DNA from: Panulirus ornatus
Lineage: Eukaryota; Arthropoda; Malacostraca; Decapoda; Palinuridae
Assembly: GCF_036320965.1 (NCBI RefSeq)
Contig: NC_092240.1
Span: 15,457,501 to 15,521,500, forward strand
Reading direction: 5' to 3'
DNA: 64,000 nt
Positions 11,397 through 24,300 of this stretch are shown here, in pieces. The first letter of the stretch is position 1. Each line of letters opens with the position of its first letter. The position numbers were made by a program, and so were the translations under genes. Below the pieces are notes generated by a model. It saw nothing but the letters and a program-made list of their open reading frames with translations. It was not told where the DNA came from and did no database searches.

Positions 11397-11717
11397 TGAG
11401 AACAACAACAAACTCCCCGCGTCTTTTGCGCCTCGTCGTCCGTCATTTCCGGTTTCGTGGCGGGTTACGTCGTCGAACGTCGACACATCTTGCTACTCCT
11501 CCTTCCCCTCCGTGGCGCTACTGACGTAGTAGTACCTGTGGCGCCAGAAGGCGAGATAAATCTGGCGTAACGCAAGGGTTAGAAATGTTTTGGAGGACTG
11601 TAGTCGGTGGATGACGCGCGATGCTTGCAGCAACCTGGGCGTGAGAACAGGACGCAGGACGTTGCCTCCGAAGGTTGAAAAACAGGATTACGTTTTGCGT
11701 CAGAGGTGTTGTGTGGC

Positions 11718-11936
11718 TGAGGTGATGGGGAAGGGATGGTATGGGAGTGGTTACGGTGATGGGAGCACGGATGATGTAGGACGGGTGATGGAGAAGGGAT
11801 GATATGGGAGTGGTTATGGTGATGGGAGCACGGATGATGTAGGACTGGGGTAATGGGGAAGGGATGATATGGAGTGGTTACGGTGATGGGAGCGCAGATG
11901 ATACAGGACTAGGGTGATGGGACGGAGATGGCATAG
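11718..11936. repeat. 63-bp VNTR, about 3.5 copies
   Basis: Units contain GGGAAGGGATG, ATATGGGAGTGGTTA, GGTGATGGGAGCACGG and ATGATGTAGGAC. The marker GATGATGTAGGAC lies at 770, 833 and (diverged) 897 within the 11 kb block, a period of 63-64 bp. It runs directly into the 18-bp satellite. Confidence 0.85.
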
Positions 11937-14900
11937 GGTATCCGACCACTCGTTAGTATCCGACCACTCGTTAGTATCCGACCACTCGTTAGTATCCGAC
12001 CACTCGTTAGTATCCGACCACTCGTTAGTATCCGACCACTCGTTAGTATCCGACCACTCGTTAGTATCCGACCACTCGTTAGTATCCGACCACTCGTTAG
12101 TATCCGACCACTCGTTAGTATCCGACCACTCGTTAGTATCCGACCACTCGTTAGTATCCGACCACTCGTTAGTATCCGACCACTCGTTAGTATCCGACCA
12201 CTCGTTAGTATCCGACCACTCGTTAGTATCCGACCACTCGTTAGTATCCGACCACTCGTTAGTATCCGACCACTCGTTGGTATCCGACCACTCGTTAGTA
12301 TCCGACCACTCGTTAGTATCCGACCACTCGTTAGTATCCGACCACTCGTTAGTATCCGACCACTCGTTAGTATCCGACCACTCGTTAGTATCCGACCACT
12401 CGTTAGTATCCGACCACTCGTTAGTATCCGACCACTCGTTAGTATCCGACCACTCGTTAGTATCCGACCACTCGTTAGTATCCGACCACTCGTTAGTATC
12501 CGACCACTCGTTAGTATCCGACCACTCGTTAGTATCCGACCACTCGTTAGTATCCGACCACTCGTTGGTATCCGACCACTCGTTAGTATCCGACCACTCG
12601 TTAGTATCCGACCACTCGTTAGTATCCGACCACTCGTTAGTATCCGACCACTCGTTAGTATCCGACCACTCGTTAGTATCCGACCACTCGTTAGTATCCG
12701 ACCACTCGTTAGTATCCGACCACTCGTTAGTATCCGACCACTCGTTAGTATCCGACCACTCGTTAGTATCCGACCACTCGTTAGTATCCGACCACTCGTT
12801 AGTATCCGACCACTCGTTAGTATCCGACCACTCGTTAGTATCCGACCACTCGTTAGTATCCGACCACTCGTTAGTATCCGACCACTCGTTAGTATCCGAC
12901 CACTCGTTAGTATCCGACCACTCGTTAGTATCCGACCACTCGTTAGTATCCGACCACTCGTTAGTATCCGACCACTCGTTAGTATCCGACCACTCGTTGG
13001 TATCCGACCACTCGTTGGTATCCGACCACCCACTGGTATCCGACCACTCGTTGGTATCCGACCACCCACTGGTATCCGACCACTCGTTAGTATCCGACCA
13101 CTCGTTAGTATCCGACCACTCGTTAGTATCCGACCACTCGTTAGTATCCGACCACTCGTTAGTATCCGACCACTCGTTAGTATCCGACCACTCGTTAGTA
13201 TCCGACCACTCGTTAGTATCCGACCACTCGTTAGTATCCGACCACTCGTTAGTATCCGACCACTCGTTAGTATCCGACCACTCGTTAGTATCCGACCACT
13301 CGTTAGTATCCGACCACTCGTTAGTATCCGACCACTCGTTAGTATCCGACCACTCGTTAGTATCCGACCACTCGTTAGTATCCGACCACTCGTTAGTATC
13401 CGACCACTCGTTAGTATCCGACCACTCGTTAGTATCCGACCACTCGTTAGTATCCGACCACTCGTTAGTATCCGACCACTCGTTAGTATCCGACCACTCG
13501 TTAGTATCCGACCACTCGTTAGTATCCGACCACTCGTTAGTATCCGACCACTCGTTAGTATCCGACCACTCGTTAGTATCCGACCACTCGTTAGTATCCG
13601 ACCACTCGTTAGTATCCGACCACTCGTTAGTATCCGACCACTCGTTAGTATCCGACCACTCGTTAGTATCCGACCACTCGTTAGTATCCGACCACTCGTT
13701 AGTATCCGACCACTCGTTAGTATCCGACCACTCGTTAGTATCCGACCACTCGTTAGTATCCGACCACTCGTTAGTATCCGACCACTCGTTAGTATCCGAC
13801 CACTCGTTAGTATCCGACCACTCGTTAGTATCCGACCACTCGTTGGTATCCGACCACTCGTTAGTATCCGACCACTCGTTAGTATCCGACCACTCGTTAG
13901 TATCCGACCACTCGTTAGTATCCGACCACTCGTTAGTATCCGACCACTCGTTAGTATCCGACCACTCGTTAGTATCCGACCACTCGTTAGTATCCGACCA
14001 CTCGTTAGTATCCGACCACTCGTTAGTATCCGACCACTCGTTAGTATCCGACCACTCGTTAGTATCCGACCACTCGTTAGTATCCGACCACTCGTTAGTA
14101 TCCGACCACTCGTTAGTATCCGACCACTCGTTGGTATCCGACCACTCGTTAGTATCCGACCACTCGTTAGTATCCGACCACTCGTTGGTATCCGACCACT
14201 CGTTAGTATCCGACCACTCGTTAGTATCCGACCACTCGTTAGTATCCGACCACTCGTTGGTATCCGACCACTCGTTAGTATCCGACCACTCGTTGGTATC
14301 CGACCACTCGTTAGTATCCGACCACTCGTTAGTATCCGACCACTCGTTAGTATCCGACCACTCGTTAGTATCCGACCACTCGTTAGTATCCGACCACTCG
14401 TTAGTATCCGACCACTCGTTAGTATCCGACCACTCGTTAGTATCCGACCACTCGTTAGTATCCGACCACTCGTTAGTATCCGACCACTCGTTAGTATCCG
14501 ACCACTCGTTAGTATCCGACCACTCGTTAGTATCCGACCACTCGTTGGTATCCGACCACCCACTGGTATCCGACCACTCGTTAGTATCCGACCACTCGTT
14601 AGTATCCGACCACTCGTTAGTATCCGACCACTCGTTAGTATCCGACCACTCGTTAGTATCCGACCACTCGTTAGTATCCGACCACTCGTTAGTATCCGAC
14701 CACTCGTTAGTATCCGACCACTCGTTAGTATCCGACCACTCGTTAGTATCCGACCACTCGTTAGTATCCGACCACTCGTTGGTATCCGACCACCCACTGG
14801 TATCCGACCACTCGTTAGTATCCGACCACTCGTTAGTATCCGACCACTCGTTAGTATCCGACCACTCGTTAGTATCCGACCACTCGTTAGTATCCGACCA

Positions 14901-15725
14901 CTCGTTGGTATCCGACCACTCGTTAGTATCCGACCACTCGTTAGTATCCGACCACTCGTTAGTATCCGACCACTCGTTAGTATCCGACCACTCGTTAGTA
15001 TCCGACCACTCGTTAGTATCCGACCACTCGTTAGTATCCGACCACTCGTTAGTATCCGACCACTCGTTAGTATCCGACCACTCGTTAGTATCCGACCACT
15101 CGTTAGTATCCGACCACTCGTTAGTATCCGACCACTCGTTAGTATCCGACCACTCGTTAGTATCCGACCACTCGTTAGTATCCGACCACTCGTTAGTATC
15201 CGACCACTCGTTAGTATCCGACCACTCGTTAGTATCCGACCACTCGTTAGTATCCGACCACTCGTTAGTATCCGACCACTCGTTAGTATCCGACCACTCG
15301 TTAGTATCCGACCACTCGTTAGTATCCGACCACTCGTTAGTATCCGACCACTCGTTAGTATCCGACCACTCGTTAGTATCCGACCACTCGTTAGTATCCG
15401 ACCACTCGTTAGTATCCGACCACTCGTTAGTATCCGACCACTCGTTAGTATCCGACCACTCGTTAGTATCCGACCACTCGTTAGTATCCGACCACTCGTT
15501 AGTATCCGACCACTCGTTAGTATCCGACCACTCGTTGGTATCCGACCACCCACTGGTATCCGACCACTCGTTAGTATCCGACCACTCGTTGGTATCCGAC
15601 CACTCACTGGTATCCGACCACTCGTTGGTATCCGACCACCCACTGGTATCCGACCACTCGTTAGTATCCGACCACTCGTTAGTATCTGACCACCTGTTGG
15701 TATCCGACCACCCGTTGGTTTCGCG
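11937..15725. repeat. 18-bp minisatellite array, ~210 copies
   Basis: Unit TATCCGACCACTCGTTAG repeated head-to-tail without interruption for about 3.8 kb. Most units are identical. Variants are TTGG for TTAG and a CACCCACTGG form, which occurs next to a TTGG unit at about 13.01-13.08, 14.55, 14.79 and 15.53-15.66 kb. The last few units (15670-15725) decay. Since 18 is a multiple of three, the frames VSDHSL (plus) and ILTSGR (minus) remain open for almost 1300 codons. These are not treated as genes: both strands are equally open and there is no non-repeat domain. Confidence 0.97.
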
Positions 15726-15779
15726 GAGGTATGGGAAAGGGGAAAGGCCAAGTGACCATCAGTTGGGGAGGATGTGAAG

Positions 15780-16920
15780 GGAAGAGCCATCGGCCATCGG
15801 GGCGGTTCCCTTCGTTGGGAAATTAACTCGCCTCAAAACACTGTAGAGGGATGGTGTTTCCGGCGACCGGATGACTGCATATGGCCATAATACAGGAGAG
15901 GGGGGGAGGGAATTACGTGTGTGAATGTAAGGGATTAACGTGGATTGATAACATGTGTGTGTGTGGGGCGGGGGGTTTGTTGTCTATGAGCGTTTGTCTG
16001 TTTGTGTGTAACTATTTGTCCTTTACGAGGAGGGAGTTTTACACTCGTGGGGCCCCCATCTCTTGAACATGCTCTACATATTTTCATTCGCGTTACGCGC
16101 GCGCGTGTGTGTGTGTGTCTCTCTGTCTGTCTGTCTGTCTATTTGTTGGCGTGTCGTCTGTCTGTGTGTCAGCCTGTGTGTTATTTCTTACCTTTCTGCA
16201 TGTCAGCTCATTTTATTGTCATTGATCTTATGCCATACAAGTTAACAGAATGTTCCACTCAAGTTACATTGAAAATGTAACTTGATAGTTATTGAGGATG
16301 ACTTTAGTGTGATAGGCTGCCGTCTAGATATCGCCAGTGACCGAGTCTTAAGGGTCTGTAACAATGGCCATCTTGTAAGCTTTCCTGTAACCTTTCGTCT
16401 CCTTATTTTGTATCATTACAAGACCAATCCATTACGATGGTTACCCTCTCACTAACACGTCTAGTTATGGCAATATTCTTAAGCTACTCAAAAATTTTGA
16501 CAATACGATACAAAAACATTGACGGGCGCTGCTTTGAATCTCCTTCCCCTTCCCTCTTCTTCCAATGAATGTGACGTTTGATAAATCTACTGACGCATCA
16601 TCAGAACCCATTTGTCTTAGGTCGGGGTTGATCAGAGAGAAACAATTGCAGTATTCATAAGTCAACATTATAGATGTCAAGTATTCAGAGTTCAATGATT
16701 TAGATATAGCCAAGACCTGGTATTTGAGATTTGGTTGGTTCATCAGATACCCAGCGGTGGTTTAGGGTGTTTGCCATCAAGTCGTTAAGATATCGAGAGA
16801 CTTTGTTCTCGTCTGGCATCTGAGCCACCATTAGCACCTATTGCCAAGGGCGTTGCCTCATTGTGCCATCAGCAGCCAAGCGAGTGTACCGTCCCTCGAT
16901 AGCATCGGCACCTGTTGTTC
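15780..16920. other. Unassigned sequence between repeats
   Basis: Holds a short GT/CTGT microsatellite (16104-16145) and a 92-codon unrecognised open frame on the minus strand (16465-16743). No gene or element could be supported. Confidence 0.5.
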
Positions 16921-16929
16921 ATCCGTTGA

Positions 16930-17230
16930 GCAGGAAGGTACAGACATTAACCGAGACGGTACAACCCTTCAGCACGAACGTACTACTATTACGCACGACG
17001 GTATTACGATTCTCGAGCAAGACTGAAGAAGCCGAAGGTATGATGGCCTATCATTGAACACCGTGAGGTTCCTGTCAAAAAGCTATAGGTCTTCAGATTA
17101 AAGAGTCGTATCGTCTTCTTCAAGGGGTTATTGCATCGTTGTGCTCATGAGTCGCACCTTCTTGCTCAAAGGTCGCACCGTCGTGTTCAAGGATCGCACC
17201 TTCGTGCTCAAGACTGTCGTACGACGTTTA
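16930..17230. repeat. Diverged 21-bp satellite relatives in inverted arrangement
   Basis: 16930-17036 has units of the form GGTACAACCCTTCAGCACGAA on the plus strand, and 17140-17228 has the reverse-complement form (TCGCACCGTCGTGTTCAAGG, TCGCACCTTCGTGCTCAAG). Both resemble the 21.3-26.1 kb satellite (core CCTTGAGCACGATGGTACGA). Confidence 0.65.
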
Positions 17231-17632
17231 AGGAATTGATCTAATCACAAAATGGTTCGTATCCAGCTTTGAATGGCAGCCCTGAATGGTAGCGTACTAA
17301 TGACGTGCCTGATCGTTCACTGTGTTTAGAGCACGAGAGTGTGGGGCGTGCGTGCGCACGTCGTAAGGAGGGAGGGCGAGAAGGACTGATGGCAGGTGAG
17401 TACGAGAGGAGAAGGGAAAGTTGACTTGGAGTGAGTTTTTGGAGTGACTTGAAGAAGGAAATAGTAGCCCGGGGAGGCGGAAGTGTGGTTGGCAGAGGAT
17501 GCCGCCGCTATGGTTGGAGTGTTTGAGTGTTTTGAGGGTAATGCGTGAGGTTCTGTGTGAGGCGAGACGAGGCGGATGCGTTTGCAACTAACCAAAGACA
17601 CATGCATGTATGTTAACAGTATATATGTGTGT

Positions 17633-17904
17633 GTATGCAGTCTGTTGTGGATGAAGGGGCTTGGGAAGTGGGTCAGTTGTTGTTCGCTGATGATACATCG
17701 CTGGTGGCTGATTCGGGTGAGAAACTGCAGAAGCTGGTGACTGAGTCTGGTAAAGAGTGTGAAAGAAGAAAGTCGAGGGTAAATGTGAATAAGAGCAAGG
17801 TAATTAGGTACAGTAGGGTTGAGGGACAAGTCAGTTGGGAGATAAGTTTGAATGGAGAAAAACTGGAGGAAGTGAAGTGTTTTCGATATCTGGGAGTGGA
17901 TAGG
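17633..17904 (+). pseudogene. LINE A reverse-transcriptase fragment
   Basis: Encodes a piece with QLLFADDTSLVADS (FADD catalytic box at about 17683) and the following KLQKLVTESGKECERRKSRV, NVNKSKVIRYSRVEGQ and KCFRYLGVD motifs of the LINE A RT. It ends abruptly at the head of TA-SINE copy 3. The left edge is a 5' truncation at GTGTGTATGCAGTCTGTTG. About 90 residues remain of the several hundred in the RT. Confidence 0.9.
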
Positions 17905-18301
<397 letters not shown>

Positions 18302-18302
18302 C

Positions 18303-18663
<361 letters not shown>

Positions 18664-18664
18664 C

Positions 18665-19719
18665 ATTATTGTTTTCTTTGATGGTATTACGATCGGGTTA
18701 TTGCCTTCGTCACAGACCGACTCCACGCCAAACGGGCAGAATCACAGAAATGTTCACCCTATTTACCTTACCGTGACCCAGTTGGCTCACCATCGTCTCT
18801 CACAGCGTGTCTGCCATTAGCGCGAGTGACGTAGCCTTAGTTCCCTCTGACGTCTGGCGAGCATTTGACCTCCCAGTGACCTAAATAGCCCAGTCAGACA
18901 CTCATTCAAAAATATGTTTACGCTGTAATCCAAGACGAATGTATCACGTGCGCTACTCCCCAGCCTGAACCCCCAGACTTTGTTTGTTCATAAAATACAT
19001 AAAAATGATCAAATTACGGCATAGTATATATATATATATATATATCTAATGACTCCACACACTGATCTCAGAGGACCTATGTGCCAGGAATGTCGTATCG
19101 TGTTCACACTTCCACGGTTGTGTTGACGGGAAGCTGGCTAGACCGACGTAGATCAATGATGGTCTTGTTGTCATCTCACACGTCGTCATTGCATTAGTAG
19201 TACCCCCATAAAAAGGGGTGAAAAAGAAAACGTTGAAGACTGTGGGGAGAGTGTTTGCACGTAGCCAGGCTAAGAGGGTATCAGTGCGCGTGCGCAGTCC
19301 TTCTGCTCGCGTACACAAACATCCGATGCGATGAGATTTTCTTCTTTTTTTCTTTACGCTCAGGATTTTACAGTCTGAGAAAACGTGATTTGGTTTGATT
19401 AGGTTGTGGATCAACACAATTATGCCCTGTAATCCTTTTGAGCTACCGCTCAAAGATACTTTATCTAATATATCTTTACAAACGTTAAAAACAAGATAGA
19501 TGAAGCTTATCAGACAGTGTGGTGACAAGGCCGAGCCTTAGCTGAAACTATCGCAAAAAGAGGAGGAAGTACATTCGGCTGCCTGAAGGGGGCGATTCCA
19601 TTCGACTCCTGACGAAGGAGGGAGTGATGATATGTGGAGAGGGTTGGTGTTTATGAAAGAGGGAAAGGAGGAAGGAGAGGTTAGTCTTAAGACGGAAGGA
19701 CAGGAGGAGGGAAGATTGG
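18665..19719. other. Unassigned sequence
   Basis: Contains a short TA run at 19025-19045 and an unrecognised 160-codon open frame on the minus strand (19528-19046) without repeats or known motifs. No element identified. Confidence 0.4.
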
Positions 19720-19833
19720 TACCTGTCTATCTATCTATCTCTATCTCTATTTACCTATCTATCCATCTGTCTATTTATCTATCTATCTATCTATCTCTTT
19801 ATCTATCTGTCTATCTACCTATCTATTCTATAA
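19720..19833. repeat. Imperfect (CTAT)n microsatellite
   Basis: CTATCTAT-type units with scattered CTGT, CCAT and CTTT variants. Confidence 0.9.
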
Positions 19834-19954
19834 GGTGGTGAGAGGAAGGGGTAGAGCCAAGAATTGATAAAATATACAAAATTTCATTTGTAGTTGATGT
19901 AAATGTGTGTAAATATTATTATTATCATTACCTATATCTTCCCGTGCGCCTCTG

Positions 19955-20135
19955 CATTTCCCTCGAATATTGTCAATATTCTGTGAATATCGTCAACCTC
20001 TTTACGAATGTTGTGTGTTCAATGAATATTGTATTTCTAAACCAATAACCGTCAGTATTCTCAGAGTATCGTCAATATTTCACGAATATCGCCAGTTTCC
20101 TACATTCACGTCAATATTCGACGAATATCTTTTTT
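19955..20135. repeat. Degenerate minisatellite with core GAATATCGTCAATATT
   Basis: Eight or so loose repeats of CGAATATTGTCAATATTC and related forms, variable in length. The rest of 19.84-20.72 kb is unassigned. Confidence 0.6.
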
Positions 20136-20722
20136 TTCTTTTACGTGTAACATTAAGTTTGTAAGAATACAGCCAATAGTCCAGTGATGTTGGCACTCGA
20201 TGAAGTTAAAACTAATTAGCAATTATCGATTTTTTTATTTTTCTTGAGCATGAATTACATTTATTGAAAAACTAGATTAATTCGGTGTTTTGATGGGGTT
20301 ACGTACTGGCCTAACGCTAGAGAATAGCCATTTAGCAATTACTTCAGTAGGTGTTACCGGGCTCTGCCTGTGATAGATTGCACCGCACGTTGAGGGGGAG
20401 TCACTTTGACGATACTGTATCGATGGAAGTCGTCTCGTCTCTCTTTTGTCTCTTAAAGGGAGTCTACATTTCCCTGCTCCTGGGCATAGCGCAACCTACG
20501 GCTGCAGGAGCCTTTAGGAAGGTGTTAGGTGACATTAGGACTCTTTCCCTGAAACTGTTCTCTGGGGAAGTATAGATGAATTAACTTTGCCACTCTCCTT
20601 GACGTTTATAATGACAGTTACGGAGTCAAGAACATCGAGTTGACATGATCGTAGAATCTTAATGGCCTTTTTAACTCTTACGTTTTCTTCTCCTATTCAC
20701 CTCTTCCCCTTCGCTTCGCTTT

Positions 20723-20727
<5 letters not shown>

Positions 20728-20816
<89 letters not shown>
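20728..20816. repeat. (TC)n microsatellite
   Basis: Perfect TC run of more than 40 units. Confidence 0.95.
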
Positions 20817-20819
<3 letters not shown>

Positions 20820-20839
20820 ACTTTTTTTTCTCTCTCATC

Positions 20840-21115
20840 TCGAGGGAGGGGCAGCCGTGCGTTGCGCTTCGTGAGGTTCAGTCGTCTGACACTCACGTCC
20901 AGCCGCCATCTTGAATCCCTCCCTTTTGTTTCGGGGTGGATCGGGAGAGTGGGAGGGAGAGGAGAGAAAGAGAGTGGGGGTAGGCAGGCAGGCAGGCAGG
21001 CAGGCAGTTCCCGCCGGCGTGAGGATCCGCCAACGGTTCCGACGGATCTGCTGGTCGCGTTTTCTTTCCTTTCCTGTCTCGTCCTTTGTCAAGGGCGAAT
21101 TCCGAACGGTAAAGG
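20840..21115 (+). promoter_or_regulatory. Candidate GC-rich promoter-like segment
   Basis: A GC- and CpG-rich stretch. AGCCGCCATCTTGAAT near 20900 contains the complement of AAGATGGCGGC, the YY1/Pleiohomeotic-type motif common around animal start sites. TTCAGTC at about 20877 fits an arthropod initiator (TCAGT). A (GGCA)n run lies at 20982-21005. There is no linked ORF with a recognisable product, so this is a motif-level suggestion. Confidence 0.2.
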
Positions 21116-21137
21116 TTTATCAGCTTAACACAAGCTT

Positions 21138-21344
21138 TGAGGAGGAGGGGAAAGTGGGAGGAGGGTAGGAGGAAGAGAGAGAGAGGAGGGGCAGGGTGGG
21201 AGACACGGGGAACAGGAGGAGGAGGAGGAGGAGGAGGAGGAGGAGGGGGAAGTGGGAGAAGGGGGAAGAGAGAGGAGGGAAGGGTGGGAGATGGAGAACA
21301 ACAGGAGGAGGAGGAGGAGGAGGGGGAAGGAGTTGAAAAAAAGA
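21138..21344. other. Polypurine tract flanking the 21-bp satellite
   Basis: Nearly pure G/A on the plus strand with (GGA)n runs at 21209-21245 and 21302-21322. The GGGAGAAGGG-, GAAGAGAG- and GTGGGAGA-containing block seems to occur twice. It ends GGAGTTGAAAAAAAGAGG directly at the first satellite unit. Confidence 0.85.
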
Positions 21345-24300
21345 GGTACGATCCTTGAGCACGATGGTACGATCCTTGAGCACGATGGTACGATCCTTGA
21401 GCACGATGGTACGATCCTTGAGCACGATGGTACGATCCTTGAGCACGATGGTACGATCCTTGAGCACGATGGTACCACCCTTGAGCACGATGGTACGATC
21501 CTTGAGCACGATGGTACGATCCTTGAGCACGATGGTACGATCCTTGAGCACGATGGTACGATCCTTGAGCACGATGGTACGATCCTTGAGCACGATGGTA
21601 CGATCCTTGAGCACGATGGTACGATCCTTGAGCACGATGGTACGATCCTTGAGCACGATGGTACGATCCTTGAGCACGATGGTACGATCCTTGAGCACGA
21701 TGGTACGATCCTTGAGCACGATGGTACGATCCTTGAGCACGATGGTACGATCCTTGAGCACGATGGTACGATCCTTGAGCACGATGGTACGATCCTTGAG
21801 CACGATGGTACGATCCTTGAGCACGATGGTACGATCCTTGAGCACGATGGTACGATCCTTGAGCACGATGGTACGATCCTTGAGCACGATGGTACGATCC
21901 TTGAGCACGATGGTACGATCCTTGAGCACGATGGTACGATCCTTGAGCACGATGGTACGATCCTTGAGCACGATGGTACGATCCTTGAGCACGATGGTAC
22001 GATCCTTGAGCACGATGGTACGATCCTTGAGCACGATGGTACGATCCTTGAGCACGATGGTACGATCCTTGAGCACGATGGTACGATCCTTGAGCACGAT
22101 GGTACGATCCTTGAGCACGATGGTACGATCCTTGAGCACGATGGTACGATCCTTGAGCACGATGGTACGATCCTTGAGCACGATGGTACGATCCTTGAGC
22201 ACGATGGTACGATCCTTGAGCACGATGGTACGATCCTTGAGCACGATGGTACGATCCTTGAGCACGATGGTACGATCCTTGAGCACGATGGTACGATCCT
22301 TGAGCACGATGGTACGATCCTTGAGCACGATGGTACGATCCTTGAGCACGATGGTACGATCCTTGAGCACGATGGTACGATCCTTGAGCACGATGGTACG
22401 ATCCTTGAGCACGATGGTACGATCCTTGAGCACGATGGTACGATCCTTGAGCACGATGGTACGATCCTTGAGCACGATGGTACGATCCTTGAGCACGATG
22501 GTACGATCCTTGAGCACGATGGTACGATCCTTGAGCACGATGGTACGATCCTTGAGCACGATGGTACGATCCTTGAGCACGATGGTACGATCCTTGAGCA
22601 CGATGGTACGATCCTTGAGCACGATGGTACGATCCTTGAGCACGATGGTACGATCCTTGAGCACGATGGTACGATCCTTGAGCACGATGGTACGATCCTT
22701 GAGCACGATGGTACGATCCTTGAGCACGATGGTACGATCCTTGAGCACGATGGTACGATCCTTGAGCACGATGGTACGATCCTTGAGCACGATGGTACGA
22801 TCCTTGAGCACGATGGTACGATCCTTGAGCACGATGGTACGATCCTTGAGCACGATGGTACGATCCTTGAGCACGATGGTACGATCCTTGAGCACGATGG
22901 TACGATCCTTGAGCACGATGGTACGATCCTTGAGCACGATGGTACGATCCTTGAGCACGATGGTACGATCCTTGAGCACGATGGTACGATCCTTGAGCAC
23001 GATGGTACGATCCTTGAGCACGATGGTACGATCCTTGAGCACGATGGTACGATCCTTGAGCACGATGGTACGATCCTTGAGCACGATGGTACGATCCTTG
23101 AGCACGATGGTACGATCCTTGAGCACGATGGTACGATCCTTGAGCACGATGGTACGATCCTTGAGCACGATGGTACGATCCTTGAGCACGATGGTACGAT
23201 CCTTGAGCACGATGGTACGATCCTTGAGCACGATGGTACGATCCTTGAGCACGATGGTACGATCCTTGAGCACGATGGTACGATCCTTGAGCACGATGGT
23301 ACGATCCTTGAGCACGATGGTACGATCCTTGAGCACGATGGTACGATCCTTGAGCACGATGGTACGATCCTTGAGCACGATGGTACGATCCTTGAGCACG
23401 ATGGTACGATCCTTGAGCACGATGGTACGATCCTTGAGCACGATGGTACGATCCTTGAGCACGATGGTACGATCCTTGAGCACGATGGTACGATCCTTGA
23501 GCACGATGGTACGATCCTTGAGCACGATGGTACGATCCTTGAGCACGATGGTACGATCCTTGAGCACGATGGTACGATCCTTGAGCACGATGGTACGATC
23601 CTTGAGCACGATGGTACGATCCTTGAGCACGATGGTACGATCCTTGAGCACGATGGTACGATCCTTGAGCACGATGGTACGATCCTTGAGCACGATGGTA
23701 CGATCCTTGAGCACGATGGTACGATCCTTGAGCACGATGGTACGATCCTTGAGCACGATGGTACGATCCTTGAGCACGATGGTACGATCCTTGAGCACGA
23801 TGGTACGATCCTTGAGCACGATGGTACGATCCTTGAGCACGATGGTACGATCCTTGAGCACGATGGTACGATCCTTGAGCACGATGGTACGATCCTTGAG
23901 CACGATGGTACGATCCTTGAGCACGATGGTACGATCCTTGAGCACGATGGTACGATCCTTGAGCACGATGGTACGATCCTTGAGCACGATGGTACGATCC
24001 TTGAGCACGATGGTACGATCCTTGAGCACGATGGTACGATCCTTGAGCACGATGGTACGATCCTTGAGCACGATGGTACGATCCTTGAGCACGATGGTAC
24101 GATCCTTGAGCACGATGGTACGATCCTTGAGCACGATGGTACGATCCTTGAGCACGATGGTACGATCCTTGAGCACGATGGTACGATCCTTGAGCACGAT
24201 GGTACGATCCTTGAGCACGATGGTACGATCCTTGAGCACGATGGTACGATCCTTGAGCACGATGGTACGATCCTTGAGCACGATGGTACGATCCTTGAGC

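Noticed and set aside
11909..15790. Open frames of about 1290 codons on both strands as giant repetitive proteins
   Set aside because: They are translations of an 18-bp tandem repeat. Both strands are equally open, and the non-repeat ends carry no domain or signal.
19046..19528. 160-codon open frame on the minus strand as a gene
   Set aside because: No recognisable domain, no splice or promoter context, and composition no different from surrounding DNA. A frame of this length can occur by chance.
20351..20575. 74-codon open frame on the plus strand with hydrophobic stretch
   Set aside because: Looks mildly protein-like, but there is no family match I can name, and no start context or splice sites.
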